64,000 nucleotides of DNA from Jiella mangrovi (GCF_017815135.1 NZ_JAGJCF010000019.1:23475-87474), one strand, 5' to 3'. Positions 19,406-28,269 are shown, numbered from the stretch's first letter. Numbers and translations are program-made. The notes: generated by a model from the sequence alone, not told the origin.

Positions 19406-20383
19406 ATGATCGTCTATCTCGTGCGACGCCTCGGACAGAGCCTCGTCGCCATCGCTGCGATGGCGGTGTTGGTTTTCGTCGGCGTCTATGCCATCGGCAA
19501 CCCCGTCGACATCCTGATCAACCCGGAATCCACCCAGGCCCAGATCGCCGCGACCATGCAGCGGCTCGGCCTCGACCGGCCTTTGTGGGAACAGTTCGGC
19601 ATCTTCGTCTGGAATGCGCTGCACGGTGATCTCGGGATCTCCTTCGTCTACGGCCGACCCGCGATGCAGATCATCCTGGAACGACTGCCGGCGACGATGG
19701 AACTGGCGCTGGTCGCCCTCGTCCTGTCGGTCTCCATCGGCATCCCCCTCGGCGTCCTCGCGGGTCTGAAGCCCAATTCGATCGGCGGGCGATCGATCAT
19801 GGCGGGCTCGATCCTCGGCTTCTCTCTCCCGAACTTCTGGCAGGGCATGCTTTTGATCCTGATCTTCGCCGTTCTGCTCGGCTGGCTGCCGGCGGGCGGG
19901 CGCGGCGAGACGGTGGAGGTTCTGGGCATCCGCGTCAGCTTCCTCACCCTCGACGGCCTGAAGCACCTCATCCTGCCGGCGATGAATCTCGCCTTGTTCA
20001 AGATGTCGCTGGTCATCCGCCTCGCCCGCGCCAATACCCGGGAGGTCTGCCTGCAGGATTACGTGAAATATGCCCGGGCAAAGGGCCTCTCGTCGCGCCG
20101 GATCGTTCTCGTCCACATCCTCAAGAACATCCTGATCCCGGTGGTGACGATCATCGGCCTGGAGCTCGGCTCGATGGTGGCGTTTGCCATCGTCACCGAA
20201 ACCGTCTTCGCCTGGCCGGGCATGGGCAAGCTCCTGATCGATTCCATCAATCTTCTCGATCGGCCGGTCATCGTCGCCTATCTGATGCTGACCGTTCTGA
20301 TCATCGTCACCATCAACCTCGTCGTTGATGTCATCTATTCGCTGCTCGACCCGCGGGTGCGCCTGTCGGAGGTCGACGCATGA
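19406..20383 (+). CDS. ABC transporter permease, DppB type
   Basis: An inner-membrane permease of 325 residues with about six helices: VYLVRRLGQSLVAIAAMAVLVF, GIPLGVLAGLKPNS, LPNFWQGMLLILIF and the cytoplasmic EAA loop YVKYARAKGLSSRRIVLVHILKN, which docks on the ATPases. GLDRPLWEQF before the second half is standard for DppB/OppB. The ATG at 19406 has GGAG six bases upstream. A TTG-type extension to 19382 adds eight residues without support. Its stop overlaps the next permease (ATGA). Confidence 0.93.
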   Translation: MIVYLVRRLGQSLVAIAAMAVLVFVGVYAIGNPVDILINPESTQAQIAATMQRLGLDRPLWEQFGIFVWNALHGDLGISFVYGRPAMQIILERLPATMELALVALVLSVSIGIPLGVLAGLKPNSIGGRSIMAGSILGFSLPNFWQGMLLILIFAVLLGWLPAGGRGETVEVLGIRVSFLTLDGLKHLILPAMNLALFKMSLVIRLARANTREVCLQDYVKYARAKGLSSRRIVLVHILKNILIPVVTIIGLELGSMVAFAIVTETVFAWPGMGKLLIDSINLLDRPVIVAYLMLTVLIIVTINLVVDVIYSLLDPRVRLSEVDA

Positions 20384-21339
20384 GTGACGAAGCCGCCATG
20401 GGCCTTTCTGAAAAGGCCGAGCCGCCGGTGAAGCAGCCGGCAGAAGCAAAGCGCGCGCCGGCTCTCGAGAGCCCGGCGATGCGGATCGCCCGGGAGTTCT
20501 GCGAGGACCGACTGGCGGTCCTCGGCCTGGTCCTGTTCCTCGCCATTGCCGCGATCGCAATCCTCGCCCCCTGGATCACGCCGCAGAACCCCTACGACCT
20601 CGCCCAGCTCGACATCATGGACGGCGGTCTGCCGCCCGGCTCGGAATCCTTTGCGACCGGCGGCACCTATTGGCTCGGCACCGACGAACAGGGCCGCGAC
20701 ATGCTTTCGGCGATCGCCTATGGCCTGAGGATCAGCCTTCTCGTCGCCACCGTGTCGCTTGCCTTCGCCATTGCCATCGGCGTCGCCGCGGGAACGACCG
20801 CCGCCTATCTCGGTGGCAAGGTCGACACGCTGATCATGCGCGTCGTGGATCTGCAGCTGTCCTTTCCCTCGATCCTCATCGCGCTGATCCTGCTGGCGCT
20901 TTTCGGCCGCGGCATCGACAAGGTGATCATCGCGCTGATCATCGTGCAATGGGCCTATTACGCCCGCACCGTGCGATCCTCGGCGATCGTCGAGACGCGC
21001 AAGGACTATATCGACGCCGCCCGTTGCCTGGCGCTGTCGCACCGGCGGATCATGTTCCGCCACCTTCTGCCGAACTGCGTGCCGCCGCTCATCGTCGTCG
21101 GCACCGTGCAGATCGCCCAGGCGATCGCGCTCGAGGCGACGCTCTCCTTTCTCGGCGTCGGCGTGCCGATCACCGAGCCCTCGCTCGGCCTTCTCATCGC
21201 CAATGGCTACGACTACCTCCTTTCGGGCCGCTACTGGGTGAGCATCTTCCCCGGCATCGCCCTCGTCGCCACCATCATCGCCATCAATCTCGTGGGCGAT
21301 CGGCTGCGCGACGTCCTCAATCCGAGGCTCCAGACATGA
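20380..21339 (+). CDS. ABC transporter permease, DppC type
   Basis: The second permease (319 aa), with a 45-residue polar N-terminus, then helices around LGLVLFLAIAAIAILAPWITP and the DppC signatures YWLGTDEQGRDMLSAIAYGLRISL, YYARTVRSSAIVETRKDYIDAARCLALSHRRIMFRHLLPN (EAA loop) and EATLSFLGVGVPITEPSLG. It forms the translocation pore with the preceding DppB-type protein. Coupled by ATGA overlaps to both neighbours. Confidence 0.93.
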   Translation: MSDEAAMGLSEKAEPPVKQPAEAKRAPALESPAMRIAREFCEDRLAVLGLVLFLAIAAIAILAPWITPQNPYDLAQLDIMDGGLPPGSESFATGGTYWLGTDEQGRDMLSAIAYGLRISLLVATVSLAFAIAIGVAAGTTAAYLGGKVDTLIMRVVDLQLSFPSILIALILLALFGRGIDKVIIALIIVQWAYYARTVRSSAIVETRKDYIDAARCLALSHRRIMFRHLLPNCVPPLIVVGTVQIAQAIALEATLSFLGVGVPITEPSLGLLIANGYDYLLSGRYWVSIFPGIALVATIIAINLVGDRLRDVLNPRLQT

Positions 21340-22322
21340 CGCTGCTTCAGGTGGAAGATCTCGCCACCCATTTCTTCACCCGCGACGGTGTCGCCAAGGC
21401 GGTCGACGGCGTTTCCTTCTCGCTCGATCGCGGCGAGATCCTCGGTCTCGTCGGCGAGAGCGGATCGGGCAAGTCGGTGACCGGCTTCTCGCTGCTCGGT
21501 CTCGTCGATCCGCCCGGCCGCATCGTCTCGGGAAAGATCGTCTTTGACGGCGAGGATCTGGTGAAGGGCGGCGAGCCGATGATGCGCACCCTTCGCGGCA
21601 AGCGCATCGCGATGATCTTTCAGGATCCGATGATGACGCTCAATCCGGTTCTGCGCATCGACACCCAGATGGTCGAGACGGTGCTGGCGCATGAGCGCAT
21701 TTCGCGCAAGAGCGCGCTGGAGCGGTGCCGCGAGGCGCTGGCGCGGGTCGGCATCGCCTCTCCGGACGAGAGGCTGAAGAGCTATCCGCATCAGTTTTCC
21801 GGCGGCATGCGCCAGCGCGTCGCCATTGCAATTGCGCTGCTGCACGAGCCGGATCTGATCATCGCCGACGAGCCGACGACGGCCCTCGACGTCACCATCC
21901 AGGCGCAGATCCTTTCGGAAGTGCAGAAGCTGTGCGCCGACACCGGCCTGGCGATGATCTGGATCACCCATGACCTCGCCGTCGTCTCCGGCCTCGCCGA
22001 CCAGCTGGCGGTGATGTATGCCGGCAAGATCATCGAGACCGGCGAGACCGGCAGGGTCATCGAGGCGCCGCTTCACCCCTACACCAAGGGGCTGATCGCC
22101 AGCGTGCCCCAGGGCCAGAAGCACGGCGCGTTGCTGGCGCAGATCCCCGGAACGACGCCGTCGCTGCTCAATCTCCCGGAAGGATGCAGCTTCCGTCCGC
22201 GCTGCCCGCGGGCCGACGCCGCCTGCCAGGAGGAGCCGCCGCTTGGGGCGCTTCTGCCGGGTCGCGCGGCACGGTGCTTTCATCCGCACCTCGATGAGCG
22301 ACGGGAGGCGCTGGCCTCGTGA
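21336..22322 (+). CDS. ABC transporter ATP-binding protein, DppD type
   Basis: A 328-residue ATPase of the oligopeptide class: Walker [10 protein letters not shown]-loop [12 protein letters not shown], signature [15 protein letters not shown], Walker [15 protein letters not shown] and H-loop WITHDLAVV, all intact. The C-terminal Cys-rich segment ([15 protein letters not shown]) is the oligopeptide-ATPase tail that can bind an Fe-S cluster. The real start is the ATG overlapping the permease stop. The frame is open much further upstream, inside the permease gene, but without ABC features there. Coupled downstream by a GTGA overlap. Confidence 0.93.
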   Translation: MTLLQVEDLATHFFTRDGVAKAVDGVSFSLDRGEILGLVGESGSGKSVTGFSLLGLVDPPGRIVSGKIVFDGEDLVKGGEPMMRTLRGKRIAMIFQDPMMTLNPVLRIDTQMVETVLAHERISRKSALERCREALARVGIASPDERLKSYPHQFSGGMRQRVAIAIALLHEPDLIIADEPTTALDVTIQAQILSEVQKLCADTGLAMIWITHDLAVVSGLADQLAVMYAGKIIETGETGRVIEAPLHPYTKGLIASVPQGQKHGALLAQIPGTTPSLLNLPEGCSFRPRCPRADAACQEEPPLGALLPGRAARCFHPHLDERREALAS

Positions 22323-23332
22323 CCCCCATCCTTGAAATCGATGCCGTCTCGAAGCGCTTCGTCAAGGAGCTCGACGTCGCCGAGCGCACCGCGCGCTTCC
22401 TCGGCTCGAAGATCGAGCCTTTGGCGATCCATGCCGTCGACGGCGTCAGCCTCTCGATCGGGCGTGGCGAGGTGCTCGGCCTCGTCGGCGAGTCCGGCTG
22501 CGGCAAGTCCACCCTCGGGCGCATGGTCGCCGGCCTGACGACGCCGAGCGAGGGCCACATCCGCTTCCGTGACGCGGACGTCGCGTCACTCACCGGCGCC
22601 GCGGCGCGCGAGGCGGCCTTGAAGATCCAGATGGTGTTTCAGGACCCGATGTCCTCGCTGAACCCGCGCCTCAGGGTCGACGAGATCGTCGGCGAGGCGC
22701 CGCGCGTCCATGGCATCGTCCCGCGCAAGGAGACGGCGGCCTATGTCGACGACATCCTGTCGCGCTGCGGCCTCGATCCGAGCGTCCGGCGGCGCTACCC
22801 GCACCAGTTTTCCGGCGGTCAGCGCGCCCGCATCGGCATTGCCCGGGCGCTTGCCGTGAAACCCGACTTCATCGTCTGCGACGAGTCGGTCGCCGCCCTC
22901 GACGTCTCGATCCAGGCCCAGGTTCTCAACCTCTTCATGCGGCTGCGGGAAGAGCTCAACCTCACCTATCTCTTCATCAGCCATGATCTCGGCGTCGTCG
23001 AGCACATCTCCGACCGTATCGCCGTGATGTATCTCGGCCGTCTCGTCGAACTCGGCACGGCCGAGGATCTGATGGCCCGGCCGAACCACCCCTATACCCA
23101 AGCGCTGGTCGCCGAGATTCCGACTTTCGAGACGAAGAAGAAGCAGTATTCGGCGATCAAGGGCGAAATTCCCTCGCCGATGAACCCGCCGCCGGGCTGT
23201 CATTTCCACCCCCGCTGCCCGCATGCTCATCCCCGCTGCAAGGCGGAGCGGCCGACGCTGCGCGAAGTCGCGCCGGGCCGCTTCTCCGCCTGTCACCTCA
23301 ACGACGAGGGCGCGGCCAGCACCGCTGCCTGA
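22319..23332 (+). CDS. ABC transporter ATP-binding protein, DppF type
   Basis: The second ATPase (337 aa), starting with GTG overlapped by the previous stop. Walker A GESGCGKST, Q-loop MVFQDPMSSLNPRLRV, signature FSGGQRARIGIARAL, Walker B FIVCDESVAALDVS (SV in place of the usual PT) and H-loop FISHDLGVVEH are present. The C-terminal GCHFHPRCPHAHPRC is the expected cysteine-rich tail. It pairs with the DppD-type subunit on the permease heterodimer. The AbgB-like hydrolase follows 61 bases later, probably in the same transcript. Confidence 0.93.
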   Translation: MTPILEIDAVSKRFVKELDVAERTARFLGSKIEPLAIHAVDGVSLSIGRGEVLGLVGESGCGKSTLGRMVAGLTTPSEGHIRFRDADVASLTGAAAREAALKIQMVFQDPMSSLNPRLRVDEIVGEAPRVHGIVPRKETAAYVDDILSRCGLDPSVRRRYPHQFSGGQRARIGIARALAVKPDFIVCDESVAALDVSIQAQVLNLFMRLREELNLTYLFISHDLGVVEHISDRIAVMYLGRLVELGTAEDLMARPNHPYTQALVAEIPTFETKKKQYSAIKGEIPSPMNPPPGCHFHPRCPHAHPRCKAERPTLREVAPGRFSACHLNDEGAASTAA

Positions 23333-23393
23333 ACCGCCCCCTTTCAAGTCGCGGGGCGAGCCTCCGCATCATCAAACCCGCAGGACATTGAGA

Positions 23394-24821
23394 ATGGCCA
23401 ATTCCGAACCGATCTGGGATCACGTCGAAGCCCGCCGCGAAGCCTATGAGGCGCTGAGCGACCGTATCTGGGGCATGCCCGAAATCGCCTATACCGAATA
23501 CCGCTCCTCGGCCGAGCATCTGAAGATGCTGCAGGAGGAGGGCTTCACCGTCACCGAAGGGCCGGCGGGGATCCCGACCGCCGTCATGGGCGAGGCGGGC
23601 GAAGGCGGTCCCGTCATCGCCTTTCTCGGCGAATACGACGCGTTGCCGGGCCTTTCCCAGGAAGCCAATGTCGCAGAGTTCCGGCCGCTTCCCGGCAACG
23701 GCCAGGGCCATGGCTGCGGCCACAACATGCTCGGCTCGGCCGCGCTTCTCGCCGCGACCGCCTTCAAGAACTACCTGAAGGAAACCGGCCAGCCCGGCAC
23801 GGTACGCTATTACGGCTGCCCTGCCGAAGAGGGCGGCGCCGCCAAGGCCTTCATGGTGCGCGCCGGCATCTTCGACGACGTCGATGCCGCGATCACCTGG
23901 CATCCGGCCTCGCTCACCCGCGTCGACGAGGCGCTGTCGCTCGCCAACACGCGGATCGACTTCACCTTCACCGGCCGGTCGAGCCACGCCGCCGCCGCGC
24001 CGCATCTCGGGCGCTCCGCCCTCGATGCCGTGGAGCTGATGAATGTCGGCGTCAACTACATGCGCGAGCACATGCCGTCCTCGGCGCGCATCCATTACGC
24101 GATGATCGATGCCGGCGGCATCGCGCCGAACGTCGTCCAGGGCCGGGCGAAGGTGCGCTATGCGGTCCGCGCCCTCGACATTCACGGCATGAAGGCTTTG
24201 AACGAGCGGGTGATCAAGGTCGCCAAGGGCGCGGCGATGATGACCGAGACCGAGGTCGAGGTGAAGATCCTCTCGGCGGTCTCCAACCTCCTCGGCAACA
24301 CGCCGATGGAGGAGGCGATGCACGCCAACATGGAACGGCTCGGCCCGGTGGCCTTCGACGAGGCCGACCGCGAATTCGCCGCGAAGATCCAGGCGACCTT
24401 GTCGGAAGAGGACATCGTCAGCGACTACAATCGCTGCGGCGTCGAGCCGAAAGAGAACCAGCCGCTCTGCGACTTCATCGTGCCGCTCGACCAGATCGGC
24501 GAGCCGATGATCGGCTCCACCGATGTCGGCGACGTGTCATGGAAAGTGCCAACGGTGCAGGCGCGGGTCGCGACCCACGCCATCGGCACCCCCGGCCATT
24601 CCTGGCAGATCACCGCCCAGGGCAAGGCGGGCGCTGCCTATAAGGGCCTGACCTGGGCGGCCAAGGTGATGGCCGGCACCGCCGTCGACCTGCTTCGGGA
24701 CCCGGAACTCCTCGAACGGGCCCAGGCCGACCACCGGGCGCGGCTGGCGAAGAAGCCGTATATCTGCCCCATCCCGCCGGAGGTCGAGCCGCCGCTGCAG
24801 CCCCGGCCCGAGGGGCTGTGA
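23394..24821 (+). CDS. M20D amidohydrolase, p-aminobenzoyl-glutamate hydrolase subunit B (AbgB)-like
   Basis: A 475-residue cytoplasmic metallo-amidohydrolase. It has the AbgB-type core: HVEARREAYEALSDRIWGMPEIAYTEYRSS, AFLGEYDALPGLSQ, GQGHGCGHNMLGSAAL (metal ligands Asp, Cys/His), GCPAEEGGAAKAFMVRAG and SSHAAAAPHLGRSALDAVELMNVG. AbgB works with AbgA on p-aminobenzoyl-glutamate; standalone relatives cleave N-acyl amino acids such as indole-3-acetyl-aspartate. No AbgA partner is beside it, so it may act alone on the compound imported by the upstream transporter. The ATG at 23394 was taken because the upstream open frame is tail sequence of the ATPase gene in another phase. Confidence 0.88.
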   Translation: MANSEPIWDHVEARREAYEALSDRIWGMPEIAYTEYRSSAEHLKMLQEEGFTVTEGPAGIPTAVMGEAGEGGPVIAFLGEYDALPGLSQEANVAEFRPLPGNGQGHGCGHNMLGSAALLAATAFKNYLKETGQPGTVRYYGCPAEEGGAAKAFMVRAGIFDDVDAAITWHPASLTRVDEALSLANTRIDFTFTGRSSHAAAAPHLGRSALDAVELMNVGVNYMREHMPSSARIHYAMIDAGGIAPNVVQGRAKVRYAVRALDIHGMKALNERVIKVAKGAAMMTETEVEVKILSAVSNLLGNTPMEEAMHANMERLGPVAFDEADREFAAKIQATLSEEDIVSDYNRCGVEPKENQPLCDFIVPLDQIGEPMIGSTDVGDVSWKVPTVQARVATHAIGTPGHSWQITAQGKAGAAYKGLTWAAKVMAGTAVDLLRDPELLERAQADHRARLAKKPYICPIPPEVEPPLQPRPEGL

Positions 24822-24941
24822 GGCGAGAGCGCGTCAGGACGTGTGATCGGCCTTTGCGCCGTTTGTAGCGCCTGATCGGCCACCCACGGAGCCACGACGC
24901 CAGACAGACCCCCGGCAAGCCCGACGCGAATGGCGGCGGGT

Positions 24942-24990
24942 CAAGAGCATGATCGCGAAAAGCGGGAACCGGTTTTCGGAAAAGATCATG
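24942..24990. repeat. Rhizobiales-type intergenic palindromic element
   Basis: A 49-base element running from AAGAGCATGATC to AAAAGATCATG, with internal CGGGAACCGG and TTTTCGGAAAAG. It is the familiar sequence that, read on the other strand, begins ATGATCTTTTCCGAAAACCG and occurs in many copies between genes of Rhizobiales. The outer parts form a stem (GCATGATC / GATCATGC). It helps assign the genome to that order. A related two-part palindrome lies at 40190-40292. Confidence 0.7.
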
Positions 24991-25189
24991 CCCCGACAGA
25001 AGGAGAGAGCGGGAGGGTGAGTGAAGCTCATCATATCCCGCTCTAGCTCCGCCTGCAGATGGCTGCGGGCGGCGGATGTGTTGCGCTGCTTGTGGGCCAG
25101 ATGCGCGCGCCACAGCTTAGCGCGATCGCCTCGCGCTAAGTCTGCTTCGGGTGGCGTTCGAGGGCGCGCATCTGCTCTTCGACATGCGG

Positions 25190-25395
25190 GCCCGGCGGCG
25201 CTGCGGGTCGAGAATGCAGGCGTCACCAACGCCCTCGGCCGCCATGGCGCAGGTTTCCGGCGAGGTCGATCAGGTCTTCTCGAACATGTCCCGGGACGAA
25301 GCCCTGGCCACCGCCAAGAGCGAGGCCCGCCGGAGCGCCGTTGCCGCGGGTGCCGCGAGCGAGAGCCTGAAGGCCCTCGAAAAGGAGCGCGATGG
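25190..25395 (+). pseudogene. Frameshifted remnant of a hydantoinase/oxoprolinase-family gene
   Basis: In one frame the sequence reads VENAGVTNALG (about 25204-25239), and in the next frame AAMAQVSGEVDQVFSNMSRD followed by EALATAKSEARRSAVAAGA. Joined with a single frame change near 25238, they give the pattern (V-x-N-A-x-G-A-x-x-A-Q-V-S-G-E-V-D ... S-R-D-E-A-L-x-x-A-K-x-E-A) familiar from the C-terminal region of HyuA-like hydantoinases. No upstream domain or the expected downstream segment remains. It is the tail of a lost gene; the family call is from memory of the motif and moderate in certainty. Confidence 0.5.
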
Positions 25396-25600
25396 AGAGG
25401 CAAGACTGCATCAAAAACGGCCTGCAATCTATTGCGCAAGCTCAAAATCTTGAAGGGCTGTTTTATGCGCGATCGTCCGAGTAGCCGCTCATAAACGGTC
25501 ACTTATGCCCGTGGCAGTTTGAAATTGTCTGTATCTCGCGTTTTTGACATTATAACCATTCTGCCATTTTTTCTGTTTGCGATTCTGAGATAGGTTCAAA

Positions 25601-25876
25601 ATGAGCAAATCAGTCGATCTTCGAGTTGGGGCCAATGGGCGGATGGTTCTTCCGAAGGCGATACGCCAAGCTATGGGATTGTCCGGAGACACGAAAGTGA
25701 TCGCGACCGTCGAAGGTGACGAACTTCGTCTGACGCCGATTCAGCACGGAGCATTGCGCGCGCAGGAGCTTTATAAGCGTTATGCCAAGTCGGAGCGGAC
25801 GGTCGACGATTTCCTCGCTGAACGGCGATCCGAAGCTGCTACCGAGGAAGCGGCCAGCGGGACGAAGAACAGCTAA
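25601..25876 (+). CDS. AbrB/MazE-type antitoxin
   Basis: A 91-residue protein with an N-terminal swapped-hairpin DNA-binding domain (LRVGANGRMVLPKAIRQAMGLSGDTKVIATVEGDELRLTP) and a charged C-terminal tail (ERTVDDFLAERRSEAATEEA) that would wrap and inhibit the toxin. This is the VapB/MazE layout. The stop overlaps the toxin start by one base (TAATG), ensuring antitoxin is made first. The pair probably represses its own promoter in the AT-rich stretch upstream. Codon use is less GC-rich than in flanking modules, suggesting separate acquisition. Confidence 0.9.
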   Translation: MSKSVDLRVGANGRMVLPKAIRQAMGLSGDTKVIATVEGDELRLTPIQHGALRAQELYKRYAKSERTVDDFLAERRSEAATEEAASGTKNS

Positions 25877-26262
25877 TGGCAGTCGTCGTTCTCGATGCAT
25901 CGGCCATCCTCGCTTTTATCCGGAATGAGAAAGGTGCCGATCAGGTTCTGCCTCACATCGGCAATGGGGTGGTCTCTGCAGTGAACCTGCAGGAGGTGGT
26001 CAAGGAACTGGCGCTGGTCGGGATGACCGGCGATGAAATCCACGAGATTCTCGACGATCTTCGCCTCGATGTTCGCGGTCACGACGAGGCTGCGGCTTAC
26101 GCCTCCGGCATGCTTGCCCCGCGAACAACGCAGTACGGGCGAGGTCTTGGCGATCGCAGTTGCATGGCGCTCGGTCTCAGTTTGGGCGCGACGGTTCTGA
26201 CCGCAGACCGGGAATGGAAGAAGGTGAAGATCAACGGGCTCAAGCTCGAACATATCCGCTGA
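25876..26262 (+). CDS. PIN-domain toxin (VapC family ribonuclease)
   Basis: A 128-residue PIN-domain RNase. The four acidic metal-binding positions are visible: Asp in VVLDASAILAFI, Glu in NLQEVVKEL, Asp in GLGDRSCMALG and Asp in TVLTADREW. Such toxins cleave tRNA or rRNA when their antitoxin is lost. It is translationally coupled to the AbrB-type antitoxin. Start chosen at the ATG overlapping the antitoxin stop, six codons before the catalytic Asp. Target RNA unknown. Confidence 0.92.
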   Translation: MAVVVLDASAILAFIRNEKGADQVLPHIGNGVVSAVNLQEVVKELALVGMTGDEIHEILDDLRLDVRGHDEAAAYASGMLAPRTTQYGRGLGDRSCMALGLSLGATVLTADREWKKVKINGLKLEHIR

Positions 26263-26366
26263 GAAGCTTTCGCCGCAGATCGAAAATACGGTTCTTCACG
26301 CGACCTATGTCGCCTGTCGACCCTTCCAGGACGATCAGACTAGATTCGGACTTTCGTGAAAGCAGC

Positions 26367-27005
26367 CTATCGACGAGCTTCCGTTGCCATTTTGACAGCC
26401 AAGGCGGCCAACACGGTTCCCATGACCCAACGCTGGACGACCGCGAAGGACGGACGACGTATGAGGAACACAGCGATCGACCCGGCTGAGATAGCGATCA
26501 TCGCGTTGACGGACATGCTGATGACGATCTGCGTCGCGCCGAGGACGAGCGACTGCGCCAGAACGCTTCCGCTTGCCGGATCAATGAACTGCGGCAGGAG
26601 CGACAGGTACATGACCGCGATTTTGGGGTTCAAGAGGTTGGTTAGGAAGCCTATCAGGAACAGTTTACGTGGGCTGTCCTCGGGCAGATTTTTGACCTGG
26701 AACGGCGAGCGTCCGCCAGGGCGGACCGCCTGCCAGGCGAGCCACAGGAGGTAGAGAGCGCCCGCAAAGCGGATCGCGTCATAGGCGTAGGGCACAGCAA
26801 GCAGGAGAGCGGTGATGCCGAAAGCCGCGCAGACCATGTAGAAGACGAAGCCGAGCACGACGCCGCCGAGTGAGATCAGCCCCGCCACCTGTCCCTGGCA
26901 GATCGAGCGCGAAATCAGATAGACCATGTTGGGTCCGGGCGTCAGGACCATGCCGAGCGAGATCAGCGCGAAACCGAGCAGGGAATGGAGTTCGGGCATT
27001 TGCAT
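26367..27005 (-). CDS. LysE/RhtB-family amino acid exporter
   Basis: A 212-residue membrane protein with about six helices. The RhtB landmarks are LGMVLTPGPNMVYLISRSI near the N-terminus, GVVLGFVFYMVCAAFGI, FAGALYLLWLAWQAVRPGG and FLIGFLTNLLNPKIAVMYLSLLPQF. Members export lysine, threonine, homoserine or similar amino acids by proton exchange. The substrate is not determined. It stands alone, between the toxin gene and a gene-poor stretch, on the minus strand. Confidence 0.92.
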   Translation of the reverse strand: MQMPELHSLLGFALISLGMVLTPGPNMVYLISRSICQGQVAGLISLGGVVLGFVFYMVCAAFGITALLLAVPYAYDAIRFAGALYLLWLAWQAVRPGGRSPFQVKNLPEDSPRKLFLIGFLTNLLNPKIAVMYLSLLPQFIDPASGSVLAQSLVLGATQIVISMSVNAMIAISAGSIAVFLIRRPSFAVVQRWVMGTVLAALAVKMATEARR

Positions 27006-27644
27006 CCTCCAGGGGCCAGAGAATTATGCCCAGACGCGCGGCGCGATCTGCTCGTGCTCCCCGATGGTGTTCCATCTTCAGCGTCAGTCACGCGAGCCGA
27101 GATCGGAATATCAAAGGAAACTGCTGTGGGGCAAGGGCGGACTGAACGTCAGCAATCTGCCATCTCCATTCGCAAGCGGACAGTCCGCAAACCACCCTTA
27201 GCTGCCGAAGGCGCGCCCGCTTGGGGCTTAGAAGCGATTCATTCGCTTTGGAGCGTCGCAGTCAGAAAAGTACCATTTATCCCCCCTGAAGCTTGCGAAA
27301 CTGTCTTCAGCGAAGATTCGAAATGAGCCGGGTGCGCTTAGCGGTCCCCGCGTTTGGATCGCCGTCGATCCGGTGGTGGGCTCCTCCCACCGACAATCCA
27401 ACGCCATCAGGATCGTGACCGGCTCGCCGGGTTCTCACGGTTTTGCGCCGCAGGGAAAGAGCCGGCCTCGACGCTTCCCCGATGACGCGCCGTTTGCGGT
27501 CATGCAACGAGCATATCGCCCTTCCGTATCCCCGCGGCGTCGCTCCTCGCGCAAAGCATCCATCACGGCCCCGAACAAGCAAGGCGATCGGCCTCGCTCC
27601 GACAGGGGGGATAAAGACCGCATGGGGCGACGTCTGACGCTTTG
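27006..27644. other. Gene-poor stretch upstream of the LysE-type exporter
   Basis: About 640 bases without a supportable gene. Several open frames of 60-110 codons exist on both strands, but none shows a domain, signal peptide or ribosome site that sets it apart. The part nearest 27006 must contain the exporter promoter. Together with 24822-25600 it marks a region of weaker coding density than the rest of the window. Confidence 0.45.
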
Positions 27645-28106
27645 CTAAAATGCCAGAGGGTGGGAATCCTTGACGACCTTCATGACGAAGAACGTCCGGG
27701 TCTGCCGCACCCCCGGCAGGGCGATCAGCGTATTGCCGTGCAGCCTGTTGAAGTCGGCCATGTCGCGGACCCTTATCTTCAGGAGATAGTCGAAGTCGCC
27801 GGCCACGAGATGGCAGTCGAGGACGACGGACAGTTCCCCGATCGCGGCCTCGAATGCCGCGAAGCTTTCAGGCGTCGATCGGTCGAGAACGACGCCGACC
27901 ATCACCACAGCGCCGAGTCCGACGCGTTCGGGATCGACCTCGGCGCGCACGGAGGCGATCCAGCCCTCTTCGAACAATCGCTGGGTCCGGCGGTGGCAGG
28001 TTGCCGGGCTGACATTCACCCGCGCCGCCAGATCGGCGTTCGAAAGGCGCCCGTCGGCCTGCAGGGCCCGCAGGATGTTCAGATCGATGCGGTCGATGGC
28101 GTCCAT
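27645..28106 (-). CDS. acdR: Lrp/AsnC-family regulator of ACC deaminase (AcdR)
   Basis: A 153-residue Lrp-type regulator. The N-terminal helix-turn-helix (AIDRIDLNILRALQADGRLSNADLAARVNVSPATCHRRTQRL) is followed by the RAM effector-binding domain (VRAEVDPERVGLGAVVMVGV, HLVAGDFDYLLKIRVRDM, LPGVRQTRTFFVMKVVKD). It is divergently transcribed from acdS, the arrangement known for acdR/lrpL in rhizobia and pseudomonads, where the Lrp-like protein responds to ACC and activates acdS. A GAAAG-N3-CTTTC palindrome touches its start codon, consistent with autorepression. Confidence 0.9.
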   Translation of the reverse strand: MDAIDRIDLNILRALQADGRLSNADLAARVNVSPATCHRRTQRLFEEGWIASVRAEVDPERVGLGAVVMVGVVLDRSTPESFAAFEAAIGELSVVLDCHLVAGDFDYLLKIRVRDMADFNRLHGNTLIALPGVRQTRTFFVMKVVKDSHPLAF

Positions 28107-28119
28107 GAAAGATTCTTTC
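28107..28119. promoter_or_regulatory. Palindrome GAAAGATTCTTTC abutting acdR, candidate AcdR operator
   Basis: A perfect inverted repeat (GAAAG-ATT-CTTTC) directly before the acdR start codon, covering its ribosome-binding region. The same half-sites with another three-base centre occur at 28201-28213, 94 bases away, near acdS. A protein bound here would block acdR expression. Confidence 0.5.
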
Positions 28120-28200
28120 TTAACGGGACGGCGAGTGCGAGGATGTTGATGAATTACAGCCGGATCAGGCGCTGATTATGACAATATCACGCGCAAATAC

Positions 28201-28213
28201 GAAAGCACCTTTC
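28201..28213. promoter_or_regulatory. Palindrome GAAAGCACCTTTC upstream of acdS, candidate AcdR operator
   Basis: A second perfect copy of GAAAG-N3-CTTTC, extended to CGAAAG-CAC-CTTTCG at 28200-28214. It lies 56 bases before the acdS start. Centre-to-centre distance to the copy at acdR is 94 bases, about nine helical turns, compatible with cooperative binding of an Lrp-type oligomer. Confidence 0.5.
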
Positions 28214-28269
28214 GGGCCGGTAATGCTAGCCTCCGGGGATCGTTCTCCCGCAATCCGAAAGACGCTGCC

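Larger units (their letters stand above)
24822..25600. other. 779-base gap with palindromic repeat and decayed gene
   Basis: No intact gene is supported. It contains a Rhizobiales-type palindromic element (24942-24990), a frameshifted fragment resembling a hydantoinase/oxoprolinase C-terminus (about 25190-25395), and an AT-rich stretch (about 25500-25600) that probably carries the promoter of the toxin-antitoxin pair, with TTGACA at 25544-25549 but no clear -10. Confidence 0.55.

Noticed and set aside
20670..22322. A 550-codon plus-strand frame read as one long ATPase
   Set aside because: The part before 21336 lies out of phase inside the DppC-type gene; the ATPase begins at the ATG overlapping that gene's stop.
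27307..27582. A 91-codon minus-strand frame in the gene-poor stretch
   Set aside because: No ribosome site, domain or composition that separates it from chance; Arg-rich shadow-like translation.
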